A DNA stretch of 64,000 bases from Myxococcales bacterium (GTDB taxonomy: Bacteria > Myxococcota > Bradymonadia > UBA7976 > UBA1532): assembly GCA_020633515.1 (NCBI GenBank), contig JACKDM010000002.1, positions 124,001 to 188,000 of the forward strand, written 5' to 3'. This document shows positions 21,801 through 29,638 of the stretch, in pieces. A model generated the notes under the pieces. That model was not told where the DNA came from. It saw only the letters and a list, made by a program, of their open reading frames with translations, and did no database searches. Within the stretch, counting starts at the first letter, position 1. Each line of letters begins with the position of its first letter. The translations under genes and the position numbers were made by a program.

Positions 21801-23022
21801 CGCGGGCGAGGCAGGCGCCGGCGCCCTCTTCACAGGGCTCGCCGATGCCATCGATGTCATCGACGATGCCATCGCAGTCGTTGTCGAGGCCGTCGCAGGT
21901 CTCGTCGGCGGGCAGGCCGGCGACGGCGTCGCAGACGACCTGGCCGGTCGCGAGGTCGCAGGCGCGCACGCCGTCGGCGCGGCAGGCGCCCTGGCCGGCG
22001 CTGCAGACCTCGCCGACGCCGGCGACCTCGTCGGTCTCGCCGTCGCAGTCGTTGTCCGCGCCGTCGCAGAGCTCGACGCCGGGCACGGTCTCGCCCGCGC
22101 AGGCGCCGAAGCCGGTGCCGTCTTCGAGGCAGGTCTGGGTGCCGGCGCGGCAGGCGCCGACGCCCGCGGTGCCGTCGGCGCCGCTGTAGCAGGGCTGGCT
22201 CTCGCCGGCGATGCAGGCGCACTGTTCGCCGTCGGCCTCGCCGTCGCAGTCGTTGTCGACGCCGTCGCAGATCTCTTCGCCCGGGGTCACCTGACCCTCG
22301 CAGGCGCCGAACATGCCATCGACGCAGAGACGCACGCCGGCGGCGCAGATCCCGGTGCCGTCGGTGCCTTCGGGGCCGTCGTAGCAGGGCTCGGCGAGCA
22401 GGCCGCCGACGCCGTCCTCGTCGACGCGGCCGTCGCAGTCGTTGTCGAGGCCGTCGCAGGTCTCGTCCGCGGCCTCGGTGGTGGGCTCGCAGACGGTGTC
22501 GCCGTCGGCGCAGGCGGTGGTGCCCGCCGCGCAGACGCCCTCGCGGCCGGTGTCGCACTCGGCGCCGGTCGGGACGTCGTCGTCGATCTCGCCGTCGCAG
22601 TCGTTGTCGACGCCGTCGCAGACCTCGGTGGTGCCGTCGCCGGGCGTGGCGTCGCAGACGGTGCCCGCGCCGTCGGCGGCGCAGACGATCGCGCCGCGAT
22701 CGATGCAGGCGCCGTCGCCGGCCTCGCACGGGTCGCCGAGGCCGTCATAGCCCTCGTCGCTCGTGCCGTCGCAGTCGTTGTCGATCCCGTCGCAGCGCTC
22801 CTCGGGCGGTTCGCAGGCGCCGAACTCGCCGCCGCTACAGGTCTGCGTGCCGCCGCACTCGCCGTCGACGAAGCAGGGCTGGGTGGCGCCCTCCTCGCAG
22901 GTGACCGGCGGCGCGGCGTCGAAGACGCCCGCGTCGAGCGCCTCCTCGTTGCCTTCGAAGCAACCGGTCAGCGCCAGGGCGGCCAGCAGGCATGCCCCGG
23001 CGGATAGACGGATCCGTCTCAT
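15847..23022 (-). CDS. Giant mosaic Cys-rich lipoprotein (MopE repeats, DUF4215-type repeats, TSP3-like, adhesive modules)
   Basis: 2391 residues from ATG 23022, which has GGGAGGAA just upstream; the open frame extends 99 bases further without a better start. MRRIRL plus LALTGC gives a lipoprotein signal (Cys 21). Order: about ten DNDCDG MopE-type units; short Cys knots of the form D-x-D-C-x-x-G-x-x-C; a Cys-rich repeat (EGCDDGGNEDGDGCSARC); aspartate-rich type-3 thrombospondin-like DSDGDGVDDLRD; a sandwich module opening LINGGFEEPAVG; further DDGNRDDGDGCS repeats; a VMO1/jacalin-like module with GFVMSIDSAWGRG; a pre-peptidase-like EPNDVIGAA module; a TSP C-terminal-like domain (about 16740-17330); and a propeller-like C-terminal tail. 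It is probably a surface-displayed Ca-binding adhesin or scaffold. Confidence 0.88.
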   Translation of the reverse strand: MRRIRLSAGACLLAALALTGCFEGNEEALDAGVFDAAPPVTCEEGATQPCFVDGECGGTQTCSGGEFGACEPPEERCDGIDNDCDGTSDEGYDGLGDPCEAGDGACIDRGAIVCAADGAGTVCDATPGDGTTEVCDGVDNDCDGEIDDDVPTGAECDTGREGVCAAGTTACADGDTVCEPTTEAADETCDGLDNDCDGRVDEDGVGGLLAEPCYDGPEGTDGTGICAAGVRLCVDGMFGACEGQVTPGEEICDGVDNDCDGEADGEQCACIAGESQPCYSGADGTAGVGACRAGTQTCLEDGTGFGACAGETVPGVELCDGADNDCDGETDEVAGVGEVCSAGQGACRADGVRACDLATGQVVCDAVAGLPADETCDGLDNDCDGIVDDIDGIGEPCEEGAGACLARGVLACDVQSGALACTATAGRPGVESCNAIDDDCDGAIDEVPGVGEPCAVGTGICRSTATTRCDIELGAVVCPATEQPAEPGEYCQNGQDDDCDGEVDEGECTRPCDTDEDCRPGTLCEGNECVPGDCRDDGDCGEDELCIERVARGIPVGPIARFCQPGNCRGDDDCADGRLCDAFFCIDRPAVCLDPGIIDEFGSYAGDTTGAPSEVVASCAGGARSPENAWQLQLEHQGTICIDTFGSTYDTALFVRTDCVRSGTEIACNDDAAPGFLQSQIELEYDPAADYTVFVDGFSGFGGPNSGAYTLRVRAGACGACASDDDCVPNDRCANITNVCVPDACGDGVRDFGEGCDDGGNEDGDGCSARCTVEDGYACVSPDGLPEVELPFDGRVNCGGPAAAALVEVAPWPVYRAFVNEGAIRVTGGDRWQTQASIAVNGVEAVRIPFVGEGRTPEEAYALLRGIATPVFEVPEGATVGAYFRDANCGDNAGTMSMRIQPVDLCYSTACLADEDCAFGQICVDGTCTDPIDSDGDGVDDLRDIDDDNDGIPDAAECFGALDGQLRLINGGFEEPAVGAGAVQQIPEATVPGWETTEGPGAIEVWGSGFNGVPAAVGNAFAEINAFEATGALYQDIATVPGTRFTWSFYHRGRLGEDTLVLRAGAPDATVALIEATTGNAAWRRYTGSYVVPAGQNLTRFEFRSISSTGGAGLGNFIDGVEFLPECPADADEDGDGIPNSLDLDADGDGILDADEAGHDLPHTDGRVDGPVGGNGLVDAAETTPDSGTIDYVIRDSDGDGTPDFLQVGPFACSNGMIDDDEECDDGNRDDGDGCSVDCLVEPNWMCSEGEPGLGPCRDDQPVETVTLQPGDFLPITGGAGGGPFDDPCAPGEVVTGFVMSIDSAWGRGQTFVQASRAQCAALDVVDGEVRLTPTGLTPIRGEYNPNQPVSCPPGAVVAGYIGYQAPRDDGVFPGTFASAFGLVCGTPRIDGNRFVVEDLVDTPVVGDQRDFVGRFVCPEGSLVGANAGRSGGIVDQLTVRCDGFEEACQSDGSSVCEFVGECLVDADCADGALCRGEECVVIGMCPDDDGFEPNDVIGAAVSVGAGLYEGLAVCGNDDFYAIDVCADGTVTVDIYFVDNDGDIDLRQVPEGPLSDSTSDDERIVIANGDADATVTWQVYGFNGAENAYAMQVTVEGCEDVVSICPDGIVPGDCPDGFTATPDGRSCERLEQVPAQANGALLNVCRALTNPAYGPNGARLPGGQLIAGGFIGAGGNDSRLNQVGIWACGPGGVAGADPVGELIGFSTCFDLPAAGDYVIGIAGDNGVRAQIDGAVVFDSPVNDFMVWHLVPRTLSAGTHIITLEGSNAGGPAAFGAEIYGPFPAGSLVDDASMMGLPYAESVVFSTLDEVGRTFQTGTTSGFGCPEGTAFDTCGGGEPVCTRFERLDRCVLGAVFCGNGAVDEGEACDDGNDASGDGCSAECVVEPAFICEEVGFGIGVTDQVGNEALPDWITSPDGFTVTQRANSRPTTYSTSLPISPNYRATMRLAVNTVNDDDQIGWTIGANDTPLSAPDAPYLLFSWKQGEQNDPVYGLSTVGLRVGLVDGPVTDVQVWQFNGPITRIADGNRFGAVGWEDNRTYTVEIIGDADRLLVYVDGELEFDLEGPLPTGNLGFFTYSQDQYTAELVSPRSIQVCREVLGETCDNGVDDDDDGAVDCNDRDCNLDPACAITRTVYFTSPTMVGEIPAAPTRLYTLDGAGALQLLGDILLDGVPIAVSASALSPDGILYGFEYRNNPLGSRIIEIDPDTATAVPVGDWIDILVDGAGHDPEGTLWITDATNRQVRLYVDGEIGPAVIPYPEAFLGSDIAFDSAGNCYLTGVGPNFTQLQFWSCDVAAGTTELIGPIANGPGFDNGNATIPAMAFSLDEETCTERLYALDSVSIDELGYIDLSGDQPRMTHIASTGINFSYYTTPDMAGFPNTTANPACAGRLP

Positions 23023-23144
23023 GATTCCTCCCCCCGGACGTGGAGCCGGCGGACACGGGGACATCCGCCGGTTGTGACGGCCCCGACTGTAGTGGTTGCG
23101 GACATTTGGCGGCAATCTCAATGATTACGGTGCGTTATGTTTGC

Positions 23145-23169
23145 ACGGTTCAACCATGGGTTGAACCGT
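23145..23169. promoter_or_regulatory. Perfect 11-bp palindrome
   Basis: ACGGTTCAACC-ATG-GGTTGAACCGT lies 123 bases upstream of the giant lipoprotein start, in locally AT-richer DNA. Neither side carries a T-run, so an operator is more likely than a simple terminator for the upstream gene. Confidence 0.5.
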
Positions 23170-23285
23170 TCGGGGGGCGGCGAGCCGGCGCCGCAAGCCC
23201 TCGGGCGGTAATCCGATTCGATGGGTAGGGAGTCAGGCGGGCGGCGGCCGCGGGCGGTGGGGTCAGCCGTTGGTGCGGGGGTGGA

Positions 23286-25085
23286 TCAGCGGCGGGCGGC
23301 GAGCTCGGCGGCGAACTGCATGACGAGATCGGCGAAGAGGTTCTGCGGCTCGCCGGGCTCGGTGCCGGGGGTCCAGCTCCAGGCGGCGGGCTGGTCGGTG
23401 ATCTGGCCGGGGGCCTGGAAGTCGCCGACGAGGTAGCCGGCGAGCTCGAGCGAGACGAGCTCGTCGAACCACGCGCGCAGCACGGTGCGGCGGTCGGGGA
23501 GCGAGAGGCGGTCGCGCGGGATGCGGGTGGTGATGACGAGCGGGCGGCCTTCGACGGCGGCGACGAGCGCGTGGCCGCGGATCCAGGCGGCGCCGAGGTT
23601 CTGCACGGTGACGGCGTCGCCCGCGAAGCCGAGGAGCCCGGGGTCGAGGGTGAGCGTGGCGAAGTCGACGCCGGGGATGCGCACGTCGCGCTGCCAGCCG
23701 ACCTGCCGGCTGCCGTCGAAGAGGTTGGCGAGCCCGGCGCGCACGAGGGTGTCGCCGGCGTCGCCGTAGGGGCCGGGGTTGATGTCCCAGCCGACGTCGC
23801 CGGTGGCGACGAGCTGGCGGGGGGCGTTGGCGCGGACGACGGGGATGACGTCGGCGTGGAAGGCGGCGATGCCGTTGCCGGTGTTGTCGTTCCACGCGCC
23901 GGCGCCGTCGGCGCCGTCGAGCACGATCCAGCCGAGGATGGCGGGGTCGTCGCGATAGGCGGTGTCGGTGAGCGCGTTGACCCGGGTGAGGATGGCGCGC
24001 ACATAGGCCTTGTACTGCTCGCGCATCGGGCCGTCGCCATAAAACAGCGCGCGGTCGGACGCGAGGGGCGCGAGGTAGCCGGCCCAGCGCAGGTATTGCT
24101 CGGGGCCGCCGTAGCGGCTGCCGCCGTCGCCGAGCGAGAGCAGGAGCTTGACGCCGTGTACGCCGGCGCGCTCGATGAGGCGGTCGAGCGCGGCGAGGCC
24201 GGGCTCGGCGAGGTCGCCGGGGCCGCGCTGGATGACGGTGGGCGCCTGGGGGCGGTCGTCGTAGGCGCGGGTGCGGATGACGCGGGCGCCGAGCGCGAGG
24301 GCCTGTTCGAAGACGACGTCGAGCGCGGCGGGGTCGCCGGCGGCGACCTCGAGCAGGTCGGGCATGGCGAGGCCGACGAAGGTGTAGGGCACGCCGCCTT
24401 GCACGAAGCCGCCGTTCTGCACGGCGACGAAGGCGTCGAGGCGGAACGCGACGCTGGCCTCGCCGCGCAGGCCGCGCTGCTCGGCGACGACGGTGAGGCG
24501 GTGGCGGCCGGGCACGAGCGGGAGCGTCTCTTCGAAGCGGCCGGCGGCGTCGACGGCGAGGGGGCGGCCGGGCTCCGATCCGTCGATGACGAGGCGCACG
24601 CTGGCGTCGGCGCGGAGGCGGAAGATCTGGCCTTCGAGGGTGACGTCGGTGTCGAGGAGCACGCTGCCGTCGAAGGGCGCGGTGATGACGACGCTCGGGG
24701 GCTCGGGGTCGACCTCGGCGTCGGCGCCCGGCTCGGGCTCCGGGTCGGGGCTCAATCCGCGGTCGGGTCCGCCGCCGGCGCCGCCGGCGCCGCGGTCGAG
24801 GGCGCCGCCGTCGTCGAGCAGCGACATGTCACGGCCGCCGCCGTCGGTGATCTCCTGGCAGGCGCCGGCGACGCAGCGCTCGCGGCCATACTGGCAGTAG
24901 TCGTTGCCGCAGCGGATGACATAGACGCTCTGCACGCACTGGCCGGCGTAGACCGTCTGGTCGCAGCGATAGCCGGGGCGGCAGTCGTCGTTGGTCTGGC
25001 AGGGCGTCGCGTCGTCGCTGCACCCGAGGGCGGCGAGCGTCGACCAGACGAGGCAGAGGGCGGCGAGCGGGGTGTGGCGTGTCAT
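23286..25085 (-). CDS. GH5-like (mannanase-type) lipoprotein lacking catalytic glutamates
   Basis: 599 residues from ATG 25085; the lipobox LAALGC puts the lipid on Cys 22. There follow a small Cys-rich segment (CQTNDDCRPGYRC), an acidic Pro/Gly linker, a beta-sandwich (VVITAPFDGSVLLD) and a TIM-barrel domain from about residue 230. Barrel landmarks are those of GH5 subfamily-7-type mannanases: FVGLAMPDLL, RVIRTRAYDD and DDPAILGWIVLDGADG. In active enzymes the last reads W-E-x-x-N-E-P; here the acid/base Glu is gone. The nucleophile strand reads RPLVITTRI instead of K-P-V-x-x-E-E. It is therefore probably a carbohydrate-binding pseudoenzyme on the cell surface, last in a five-gene operon. Confidence 0.75.
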   Translation of the reverse strand: MTRHTPLAALCLVWSTLAALGCSDDATPCQTNDDCRPGYRCDQTVYAGQCVQSVYVIRCGNDYCQYGRERCVAGACQEITDGGGRDMSLLDDGGALDRGAGGAGGGPDRGLSPDPEPEPGADAEVDPEPPSVVITAPFDGSVLLDTDVTLEGQIFRLRADASVRLVIDGSEPGRPLAVDAAGRFEETLPLVPGRHRLTVVAEQRGLRGEASVAFRLDAFVAVQNGGFVQGGVPYTFVGLAMPDLLEVAAGDPAALDVVFEQALALGARVIRTRAYDDRPQAPTVIQRGPGDLAEPGLAALDRLIERAGVHGVKLLLSLGDGGSRYGGPEQYLRWAGYLAPLASDRALFYGDGPMREQYKAYVRAILTRVNALTDTAYRDDPAILGWIVLDGADGAGAWNDNTGNGIAAFHADVIPVVRANAPRQLVATGDVGWDINPGPYGDAGDTLVRAGLANLFDGSRQVGWQRDVRIPGVDFATLTLDPGLLGFAGDAVTVQNLGAAWIRGHALVAAVEGRPLVITTRIPRDRLSLPDRRTVLRAWFDELVSLELAGYLVGDFQAPGQITDQPAAWSWTPGTEPGEPQNLFADLVMQFAAELAARR

Positions 25086-25118
25086 GCGGCGCAGTATAGG
25101 GTGGCGGGCGCGGCCCGG

Positions 25119-26288
25119 TCATGGGTCAGCGAGCGCGAAGACCTCGATGGCTTCAGCCTCGCCCTTGAGCCGGTGGCGGCCGCGGCTCGCGACGGGGGCG
25201 CCGCAGCGCGTGGCGACCTCGGCCGACATGAGCAGCGCGGCGTCGAGCGGCGCGCAGAGCGTCTCGATGCGGGCGAGGCGGTTGACGGCGTCGCCGAAGA
25301 CGGTGAAGTCGAGGCGCTGCGCGGCGCCGATGTTGCCATAGAGCACCCGGCCGGCGTGCAGCGCGACGCCGGTGCGCAGGGGCGGGTGGCCCTCGGCCTC
25401 GCGGGCGGCGGAGAGCGCGGCGAGGCCGGCGAGCGCGGCGCGGGCGGCGGCGACGGGGGCGCGCGCGGCGGCGTCGAGGCCGCCGTCGCCGATCGGGAAG
25501 AACGCGAGCATCGCGTCGCCCATGAACTTGAGGATCTCGCCGCCGTGCTCGACGACGGGCGCGGCCATCACGTCGAAGTAGGCGTTGACGAGCGGCACCA
25601 TCGCCTCGGTGCCGAGCTTGCGGGTGAGCGCCGAGAAGTCGCGCAGGTCGGAGAGCCACAGCACCGCCTCGATCGGCTCGGCGTCGCCGGGGCGGACGTG
25701 GCCGTCGAGCACGCGCGCGGCGGTGGCGCGGCCGAGGTAGGTGCCCATGAGGTCGCGGGCGACGCGCTCGGCGCGCATGAGGCCGATGACCGGCGCGGCG
25801 GCCTGGAAGACCTCGTCGAGCGGCTGCCAGAGCGGGTCGTCGAAGGCCGCGGGGTCGCGGCTGGCGAGGGTGATGATCGCGACGGCGGCGCGGCGGCTCT
25901 TGATGGGGAGCACGCCATAGGCGGCGTAGCCCTCGGCGGCGAGCTCGGCGAGCACGGGGAAGTCGAGGCGGGCGTCGGGGCCGAGGAGGCGGCGGCGGAG
26001 CGCGACGCCGCTGCGGTTGACGGCGTTGATCGGGCTGTCGACGTAGGCCGGCGCGCTCTGCATGCTGAACGGGAGCGGCTGCACGTCGGTGACGCCGGCG
26101 GTGGCGGTCCACAGCATCGTGTGGAAGCGGTAGTGCGGGTGCAGCAGCTCGATGCCGAACGCGGCGCGGTCGACGGCGACCCCGGCCGCGACGAGGCGGC
26201 GGAGCAGCCCGTCGAGCAGCGCGGGCAGGTCGTCCTGGTGCTGGCCCTCGACCCACAGCCAGCGCATGACCGCGTCGAAGGCGCTCAT
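25119..26288 (-). CDS. Class III adenylate/guanylate cyclase, soluble
   Basis: 389 residues from ATG 26288, two bases after the upstream stop. The N-terminal 190 residues look like a GAF-type sensor (LPFSMQSAPAYVDSPI, YAAYGVLPIKSRRAAVAII). The C-terminal cyclase domain has the first metal Asp in WLSDLRDFSAL, GGEILKFMGDAMLAFF (Lys for purine recognition plus second metal Asp) and LDFTVFGDAVNRLARIE with the Asn/Arg transition-state residues. The Lys and Thr pattern favours ATP, so cAMP is the likely product. It sits in an operon with cell-envelope genes, which suggests local control by envelope state. No membrane segment is seen. Confidence 0.88.
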   Translation of the reverse strand: MSAFDAVMRWLWVEGQHQDDLPALLDGLLRRLVAAGVAVDRAAFGIELLHPHYRFHTMLWTATAGVTDVQPLPFSMQSAPAYVDSPINAVNRSGVALRRRLLGPDARLDFPVLAELAAEGYAAYGVLPIKSRRAAVAIITLASRDPAAFDDPLWQPLDEVFQAAAPVIGLMRAERVARDLMGTYLGRATAARVLDGHVRPGDAEPIEAVLWLSDLRDFSALTRKLGTEAMVPLVNAYFDVMAAPVVEHGGEILKFMGDAMLAFFPIGDGGLDAAARAPVAAARAALAGLAALSAAREAEGHPPLRTGVALHAGRVLYGNIGAAQRLDFTVFGDAVNRLARIETLCAPLDAALLMSAEVATRCGAPVASRGRHRLKGEAEAIEVFALADP

Positions 26289-26290
26289 CG

Positions 26291-28054
26291 TCACCACCGG
26301 ATCGCGAGGAGGAGCTGGATCATCGCGAGCAGGAACAACGCGAGCACGAGCAGCATGTAGCCGGCGTCGATCCACAGCCGCTGGCGGGTGCCGGGCGCGC
26401 CGTCCTCGTCGCCGCCGGCCGCGCGCCACTGCCGCTGCAAGGCGCGCTGGTGGGTGACGAGCAGCACGCCGAGGACGATGAAGAGGATCGCGCCGCTCGC
26501 GACGAGCGCGATCACGAAGCGGGCCTCCCAGACGCTCTTGATCTCGGCGACGGTCTGGCGGGCGGTGACGCCCGAGTCGGCGAGCAGCGGCGGCTCGGCG
26601 GCCGGGCGGGGGAGGCGGCCGAGGAGCGCGCGGAGCAGGCGGGGGCTGTCGTCGGCGGCCGCCGCGAGCGCGCGGTGCAGCGGGGGGTCGTCGCCGGCGG
26701 CGGCGAGCTGCTCGGCGACGTGGCGGATCGCGGCGGCGGTGGGGGCGCGGGTGACGAGGAGGTAGCGGCCGGCGCGGGCGTCGCCGGGGAGGTAGGTGTT
26801 CTGCAGGGCCTGCACCCAGACGAGCGCGGGGTCTTCGGGGAGCGGCGGGATGACGACGCGGGTCGCGGCGGCGCCGGCTTCGAGCTTCGCGGCGGCGGCG
26901 CCGATCCAGCGGTCGCCGTGCCAGAGGTCGATGAAGACCGGGCCGCTCTGGTGGAGCGAGCGGAGCTGGATCGGGAGCGCGGCGCCGGGCGCGACGGGGC
27001 CGTCGGGCACGGCGATCGCGAACTGGGTGGGGGTGTGCGCGACGCGGCGGAGCGCGACGGTGGCGGTCGCGGCCGGCGTGGGGGCGGGGGTGCCATCGGT
27101 GGCAGCGGGGGCCGCCGGGGAGCCATCGGGTGTGCCATCGGTGGCATCGGGCGCCGTCGGGGTGCCATCGGGCGTGCCATCGGGCGTGCCATCGGTGGCA
27201 TCGGGCGCCGTCGGGGTGCCATCGGTGGCATCGGGCGCGTTCGGGGTGCCATCGGGCGTGCCATCGGTGGCATCGGGCGCGCCGTCGGCGGCCTCGCCGG
27301 CGCGCAGCTCGACGAGGAAGACGGGATGGATCGGCCGCACGTCGATCGTCGCGATCCCATGGCGGTCGGTCACGATCCGGCTCGGGATGGGCTTGGCGCT
27401 CTGCCCCTCCCGCACGTCGAGCCGCACCTCGGTCGCGAGCGGGCGGCCGGCGGCGTCGGCGGCCTGCACGAGCAGCACGCCCGGCAGCCCGCCCGGCAGC
27501 ACCGCGTCGAGCGGGCGCAGGTCGAGGCGCAGCGGCCCGGTGTCGGGGCGCGGCGGGTGGCGCGGCTTCGGCGGCGCGGGCCAGGGCGCGGCGGGCGTGG
27601 TCGGCAGCACCGTCACCGGGAACCGCGCCGTCACCGGCCCGTCCGGCCCGCGCGCCTCGATCTCGACCTGCCAGCTCCCCGCCCGCCCCGGCGCGGTCAC
27701 CGTGCCCTGCACCCAGGACCCGACCGGCTCGACGAGCCGCTGCACCGGCGCGGCCTGCCCCTCGGCGTCGGTCAGCGTCACCGTCAGCGGCCCGAGCGGC
27801 TGGTAGCGGTTGAACGAGAGGTCGCGCAGCGCCGCGCGGAGCACCGCCGGCTCGCCGGCGACCCAGGTCCCGGTGCCGAAGACGTGCAGCCCGTAGCGCG
27901 CGTCGACGCCGCTGAGGAAGATGCCGCCGCCCATGACGAGCCCGAACCACAGCACCCCGGCGACGAGCAGCACCCCGCGGTGCCGCGCGAGCGCGCCGAC
28001 GAGGCCGGGGCGCGCGTCGAGCGGTGTGGGATCGGGCGCGTCGTCGTCGATCAC
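26291..28054 (-). CDS. Membrane-anchored protein with macroglobulin-like modules and a TDGTP repeat
   Basis: 587 residues from GTG 28054, preceded by AAGGTGA. One membrane helix near residues 28-50 and two near the C-terminus (about 515-540 and 560-585) hold a large periplasmic part. Modules such as GTWVAGEPAVLRAALRD and LVQAADAAGRPLATEVRLD resemble alpha-2-macroglobulin MG domains, but there is no thioester motif. A low-complexity stretch of DATDGTPDGTP units (about residues 255-325) separates them; its DNA is made of CCATCGG/GGTGGCATCGG words. It lies between the M23 peptidase and the cyclase. The function is unknown; periplasmic scaffold or sensor is a guess. Confidence 0.75.
   Translation of the reverse strand: MIDDDAPDPTPLDARPGLVGALARHRGVLLVAGVLWFGLVMGGGIFLSGVDARYGLHVFGTGTWVAGEPAVLRAALRDLSFNRYQPLGPLTVTLTDAEGQAAPVQRLVEPVGSWVQGTVTAPGRAGSWQVEIEARGPDGPVTARFPVTVLPTTPAAPWPAPPKPRHPPRPDTGPLRLDLRPLDAVLPGGLPGVLLVQAADAAGRPLATEVRLDVREGQSAKPIPSRIVTDRHGIATIDVRPIHPVFLVELRAGEAADGAPDATDGTPDGTPNAPDATDGTPTAPDATDGTPDGTPDGTPTAPDATDGTPDGSPAAPAATDGTPAPTPAATATVALRRVAHTPTQFAIAVPDGPVAPGAALPIQLRSLHQSGPVFIDLWHGDRWIGAAAAKLEAGAAATRVVIPPLPEDPALVWVQALQNTYLPGDARAGRYLLVTRAPTAAAIRHVAEQLAAAGDDPPLHRALAAAADDSPRLLRALLGRLPRPAAEPPLLADSGVTARQTVAEIKSVWEARFVIALVASGAILFIVLGVLLVTHQRALQRQWRAAGGDEDGAPGTRQRLWIDAGYMLLVLALFLLAMIQLLLAIRW
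27091..27284. repeat. Imperfect tandem microrepeat coding DATDGTP
   Basis: Units of GTGCCATCGG and GGTGGCATCGG alternate about a dozen times in frame inside the membrane-protein gene. Length variation by slippage would keep the frame when whole codons are gained or lost. Confidence 0.7.
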
Positions 28055-28115
28055 AGCGTCACCTTGCCGTGCTCGCGCGCCCGCCCGGCGATCGGGATCT
28101 GCGCGTCAGCGTCCA

Positions 28116-29543
28116 TCAAGGCGCGTCCTCCGCCTCACCCGGGTCGATCGCGCCGACCTCGTCGGCGCCCTCGGGGTCGTCGACCTCTTCGACCGGCGCC
28201 GCGCTCACCGCGATCTGCTCCAGCCGCGCGCGCAGCGCGGCGACGTGGGCGTCGAACGCCTCCCGGTGGGCGGCGGCGACGGGCTTGCCGCGGCTGACCT
28301 TGAGGGTCGCGGGGTTGATCTCCTTGCCGCCCTGCTTGATCGCGAAGTGCAGGTGCGGCCCGGTGCTGCGGCCGGTGGTGCCGACCGCGCCGATGATCTG
28401 CTTCTGCCGCACCCGCGCGCCGGGCTTGATGCCGGCGGCGATGCGGTGCAGGTGGGCGTAGGCGCTCTGCAATCCGTTGCCGTGGTCGATGCGCACGAGC
28501 TTGCCGTTGGGGCCCTTCCAGCCGGCGAAGGTGACGGTGCCGGCCGCCATCGCCCACACCGGCGTGCCGGTCGGGGCGGCGTAGTCGACGCCGAGGTGGG
28601 CCTTGGTGTAGCCGAGGACCGGGTGCTTGCGGCGGCGGTTGAAGCCGGAGCTGACCCGGGTGAACTTGAGCGGCGTCGCGAGGAACGTCTTCTCCGCGCT
28701 CTGCCCGTCCTCGAGGTAGTAGTGGCCTTCTTCGGCGCCCTCGGGGTGGAAGTAGAAGGTGCGGAAGGTGCCCACCTGCCCGATGTACTCGGCGGCGATG
28801 ATGCGCCCGTAGCGGATCAGCTCGCCGTCCTTCTCGATCTTCTGCACGATCACCCGGAAGCGGTCGCCCGGGTGGGTGTTGCGGTAGAAGTCGATGTCCC
28901 ACGCGAAGACGTCGGTGATCTCGGCGACGAGGCCGGGCGACTCGCCGATCCGCTGCATGGCGCGGTAGAGCGAGGCGCGGATCTCGGCGCCGATGGCGGC
29001 CTCGACGGTCTCGGTGGGGACCTCGACGCGCTTGCCGGTGAAGCCGTCGCCGTCGCGCTCGACCTCGAAGACGTCGAGCGGCCCATGCTCGAAGCGAAAG
29101 CCGGCGAGCGATCCGTCGCGGTTGTCGATGCGCACGCTGAAGCCGGCGCCGGGGCGGGCGGTGCGGAAGTCGTAGATCCCGTCGAGCGCGGCGACGATGC
29201 GGTGGACCTGCGCGGGGGTGACGCCATAGGCGCCGAGCGCCGAGGAGAGCGTCTGGTCGCGGTCGAGCACGCCCTCGTGGGTGGTGAACGGCGAGAGCGG
29301 CGCGGCCGGCGGGGCCTCGATCGGCGCGGCGGTCGGGGGCGGGCGGTCGGCGGTCGGGGGCGGTGGCGGGTCGAGGCGGGTGTGGAGGTGCGCGTCGGGC
29401 CCGGCGTCGGTCGCTGGCGGCAGCGTCGGCGCGTCGTGCACCATCACGACGAGGCCGATGGCGGTCGAGAAGACGACCACCCCGGCGAGCAGGGTGCCGA
29501 GCGGGAGCGGCTTTCGAGGGGGCGTGTCACGCAGCACGGGCAC
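28116..29543 (-). CDS. M23-family metallopeptidase, membrane anchored
   Basis: 475 residues from GTG 29543 (GGAG 13 bases upstream; GTG 29537 is possible). A membrane helix lies near residues 20-40 (LGTLLAGVVVFSTAIGLVVM), then a Pro-rich linker, a LysM/OapA-like region (TLSSALGAYGVTPAQVHRIV) and an M23 domain. The domain has HLGVDYAAP (first His and Asp), AYAHLHRI and GRSTGPHLHFAI (HxH). All zinc ligands are present, so it should cut peptidoglycan cross-bridges or stem peptides in the periplasm. The layout resembles MepM-type DD-endopeptidases. It is second in the operon after the HEAT-repeat gene; the tail after the domain is a charged coiled helix. Confidence 0.9.
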   Translation of the reverse strand: MPVLRDTPPRKPLPLGTLLAGVVVFSTAIGLVVMVHDAPTLPPATDAGPDAHLHTRLDPPPPPTADRPPPTAAPIEAPPAAPLSPFTTHEGVLDRDQTLSSALGAYGVTPAQVHRIVAALDGIYDFRTARPGAGFSVRIDNRDGSLAGFRFEHGPLDVFEVERDGDGFTGKRVEVPTETVEAAIGAEIRASLYRAMQRIGESPGLVAEITDVFAWDIDFYRNTHPGDRFRVIVQKIEKDGELIRYGRIIAAEYIGQVGTFRTFYFHPEGAEEGHYYLEDGQSAEKTFLATPLKFTRVSSGFNRRRKHPVLGYTKAHLGVDYAAPTGTPVWAMAAGTVTFAGWKGPNGKLVRIDHGNGLQSAYAHLHRIAAGIKPGARVRQKQIIGAVGTTGRSTGPHLHFAIKQGGKEINPATLKVSRGKPVAAAHREAFDAHVAALRARLEQIAVSAAPVEEVDDPEGADEVGAIDPGEAEDAP

Positions 29544-29638
29544 GGGTCGCTTCGGTCTCCGGTCGAGTGGGCGGGGGCATCGTAGCGGAGGGTCGTGGCG
29601 ATTGAAATGCGGTGGACGCGTGTTCAGCCCCGCGGGCT

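Noticed and set aside
17746..23007. A 1753-codon open frame antisense to the giant lipoprotein
   Set aside because: It is the frame opposite a GC-rich gene; its product is Ala/Val/Asp low complexity without motif or ribosome site.
23145..23169. The palindrome as an intrinsic terminator
   Set aside because: No T-run on either strand, and it lies well past the upstream gene's stop.
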